Assembly: GCA_030747485.1 (NCBI GenBank)
Contig: JASLKP010000001.1
Location: 1-64,000, forward strand
DNA from: Candidatus Thalassarchaeaceae archaeon
GTDB taxonomy: Archaea > Thermoplasmatota > Poseidoniia > Poseidoniales > Thalassarchaeaceae
DNA length: 64,000 bases
Reading direction: 5' to 3'
Made by a program: the position numbers and the translations under genes. Of the stretch, positions 63,366 through 64,000 are shown in pieces; the first letter of the stretch is position 1, and each line of letters opens with the position of its first letter. The notes beneath the pieces are model-generated. The model was not told the origin of the DNA. It did no database searches and saw only the letters and a program-made list of their open reading frames with translations.

Positions 63366-64000
63366 TCAGAATGGCTGAGCACCACGTCGTCCTGTAAACT
63401 TCCACAACATGTACATCAGGCCAAAGAACATCACTGCGACGAGAATGCCGAGCCAATAACTGGCATTTTCAGGCGCCTTCTTCTGGATGTTAACCTGGAA
63501 GATTTCATCGTCCGGTTGATCTGCTACTTGATACCCTGTTGTGTTGATGTGAAGGGTGAAATCATTTGATCCTGGTTCATATGGTGTCGTATCAACTGAA
63601 ATCTCAAACGGTATAACTTCACCACTTGGGATTGGAGCACTTGATACTCCAACGACAGAACCACTAGCATTGAGGATTTCAACGGTCACGATATCAGCAT
63701 CGACAATTCCAGTATTCTCCACATTGACGAAGAAAACGTTGACTTGATCTGCAATTGCGAATCCAGACTTGGATTGTCCAATAACACCGAAATCAGTGAT
63801 TGCAAGGTCAGGCAAAGCTGTCTTGATGGTTACCTCAAATGGAGTGTATGACGTATTGTCATCACTTGTCACCGTAACCCATACGCTAAATTCCACATCG
63901 GGTGAATCGGTAGGTGCGTGGATGTTCAACGAATACGGTTGTGTCTCACCAGGCCCGACAGGTACAGCCATTGCACCCTGAATACCCCATCCTTCTAACT
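63366..64000 (-). CDS. Partial surface protein with CARDB/NEW3-like modules and C-terminal anchor
   Basis: The C-terminal 210 residues of a protein whose N terminus lies beyond the right edge; the frame is open through the last base, so the internal Met at 63971 is not taken as the start. Two beta modules are visible (TQPYSLNIHAPTDSPDVEFSVW; VNVFFVNVENTGIVDADIVTVEIL), of the type found in archaeal surface proteins. They are followed by one membrane helix (SYWLGILVAVMFFGLMYMLW) and a short basic tail (KFTGRRGAQPF). It lacks the long tail of the other anchored giants. The domain at the N terminus is unknown. Confidence 0.85.
   Translation of the reverse strand, partial: LEGWGIQGAMAVPVGPGETQPYSLNIHAPTDSPDVEFSVWVTVTSDDNTSYTPFEVTIKTALPDLAITDFGVIGQSKSGFAIADQVNVFFVNVENTGIVDADIVTVEILNASGSVVGVSSAPIPSGEVIPFEISVDTTPYEPGSNDFTLHINTTGYQVADQPDDEIFQVNIQKKAPENASYWLGILVAVMFFGLMYMLWKFTGRRGAQPF

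Noticed and set aside
63366-63971. Treating the Met at 63971 as the start of the last gene
   Set aside because: The frame continues to the window edge with sensible coding sequence (LEGWGIQGA before the Met), there is no signal peptide, and the beta module would be cut in half.

Overview
The window looks like a chromosomal segment of an uncultivated planktonic euryarchaeon, most likely Marine Group II (Poseidoniales, Thermoplasmatota side). The evidence is combined. There is an archaeal 23S rRNA 5' end with no 16S gene beside it. The information-processing genes are archaeal in type: PheT, the archaeal/eukaryal GluRS, RNase P component 4, S15 with the archaeal N-terminal extension, archaeal GAPDH and archaeosine synthase ArcS. 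A very large share of coding capacity goes to giant secreted or surface-anchored proteins with Asp/Gly-rich, CARDB/Ig-like and beta-helix ectodomains. No transposon, integrase, CRISPR array, phage gene or tRNA was seen. Species assignment is inference.

Layout. 1-1241: 5' third of the 23S rRNA gene (minus) and its structured leader. 1242-7188 (minus): adk, RNase P component 4, a YhbY-type RNA-binding protein, two cation/anion transporters (CPA1 and ArsB/NhaD-type) and a zinc-ribbon/TPR protein. 7243-13217 (minus): a 1622-aa anchored subtilase downstream of GAPDH. 13381-22149 (plus): a glutamate-synthase-derived fusion protein, pheT, an anchored SGNH protein, rnhB and gltX, ending at a hairpin plus T-tract. 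22213-38653: shorter genes in alternating orientation, including a degenerate DHH/RecJ-like protein after S15, a 972-aa surface protein, ArcS back to back with a receptor-like protein, DnaJ, a glycosyltransferase, a UPF0201 protein and a pyroglutamyl-peptidase/Nudix fusion. 38677-49919 (minus): two giant surface proteins (1820 and 1897 aa). 50137-54838 (plus): a WalJ-type metallo-beta-lactamase and a three-gene cassette of translationally coupled type IV pilin-like proteins. 54839-64000 (minus): a STAND ATPase with TPRs, a 1473-aa beta-helix surface protein, a membrane-bound subtilase and a partial surface protein.

How it fits together. Housekeeping genes sit in short, tightly packed clusters. 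Internal cistrons use a GAGGTG Shine-Dalgarno about 5 nt before the start, often overlapping the preceding stop codon. Between them lie single large surface-protein genes, many flanked by compact GC-rich hairpins with three-base loops. Several convergent pairs have no spacer at all (stops abut or overlap). The surface proteins, two proteases, esterase-like SGNH protein, beta-helix protein and pilin cassette suggest a cell that degrades and adheres to particulate protein or polysaccharide. That lifestyle is inferred.

The best candidates for undescribed biology are: (i) a short cytoplasmic tail motif (G-W/Y-T-x-x-Q) shared by three otherwise unrelated giant anchored proteins, one of them with an intracellular EF-hand; (ii) the three-pilin cassette with a 775-aa member; (iii) the Pcp-Nudix fusion; (iv) a DHH/RecJ-like protein with its metal motif lost, next to S15; and (v) a GXGXG plus degenerate GltS-barrel fusion.
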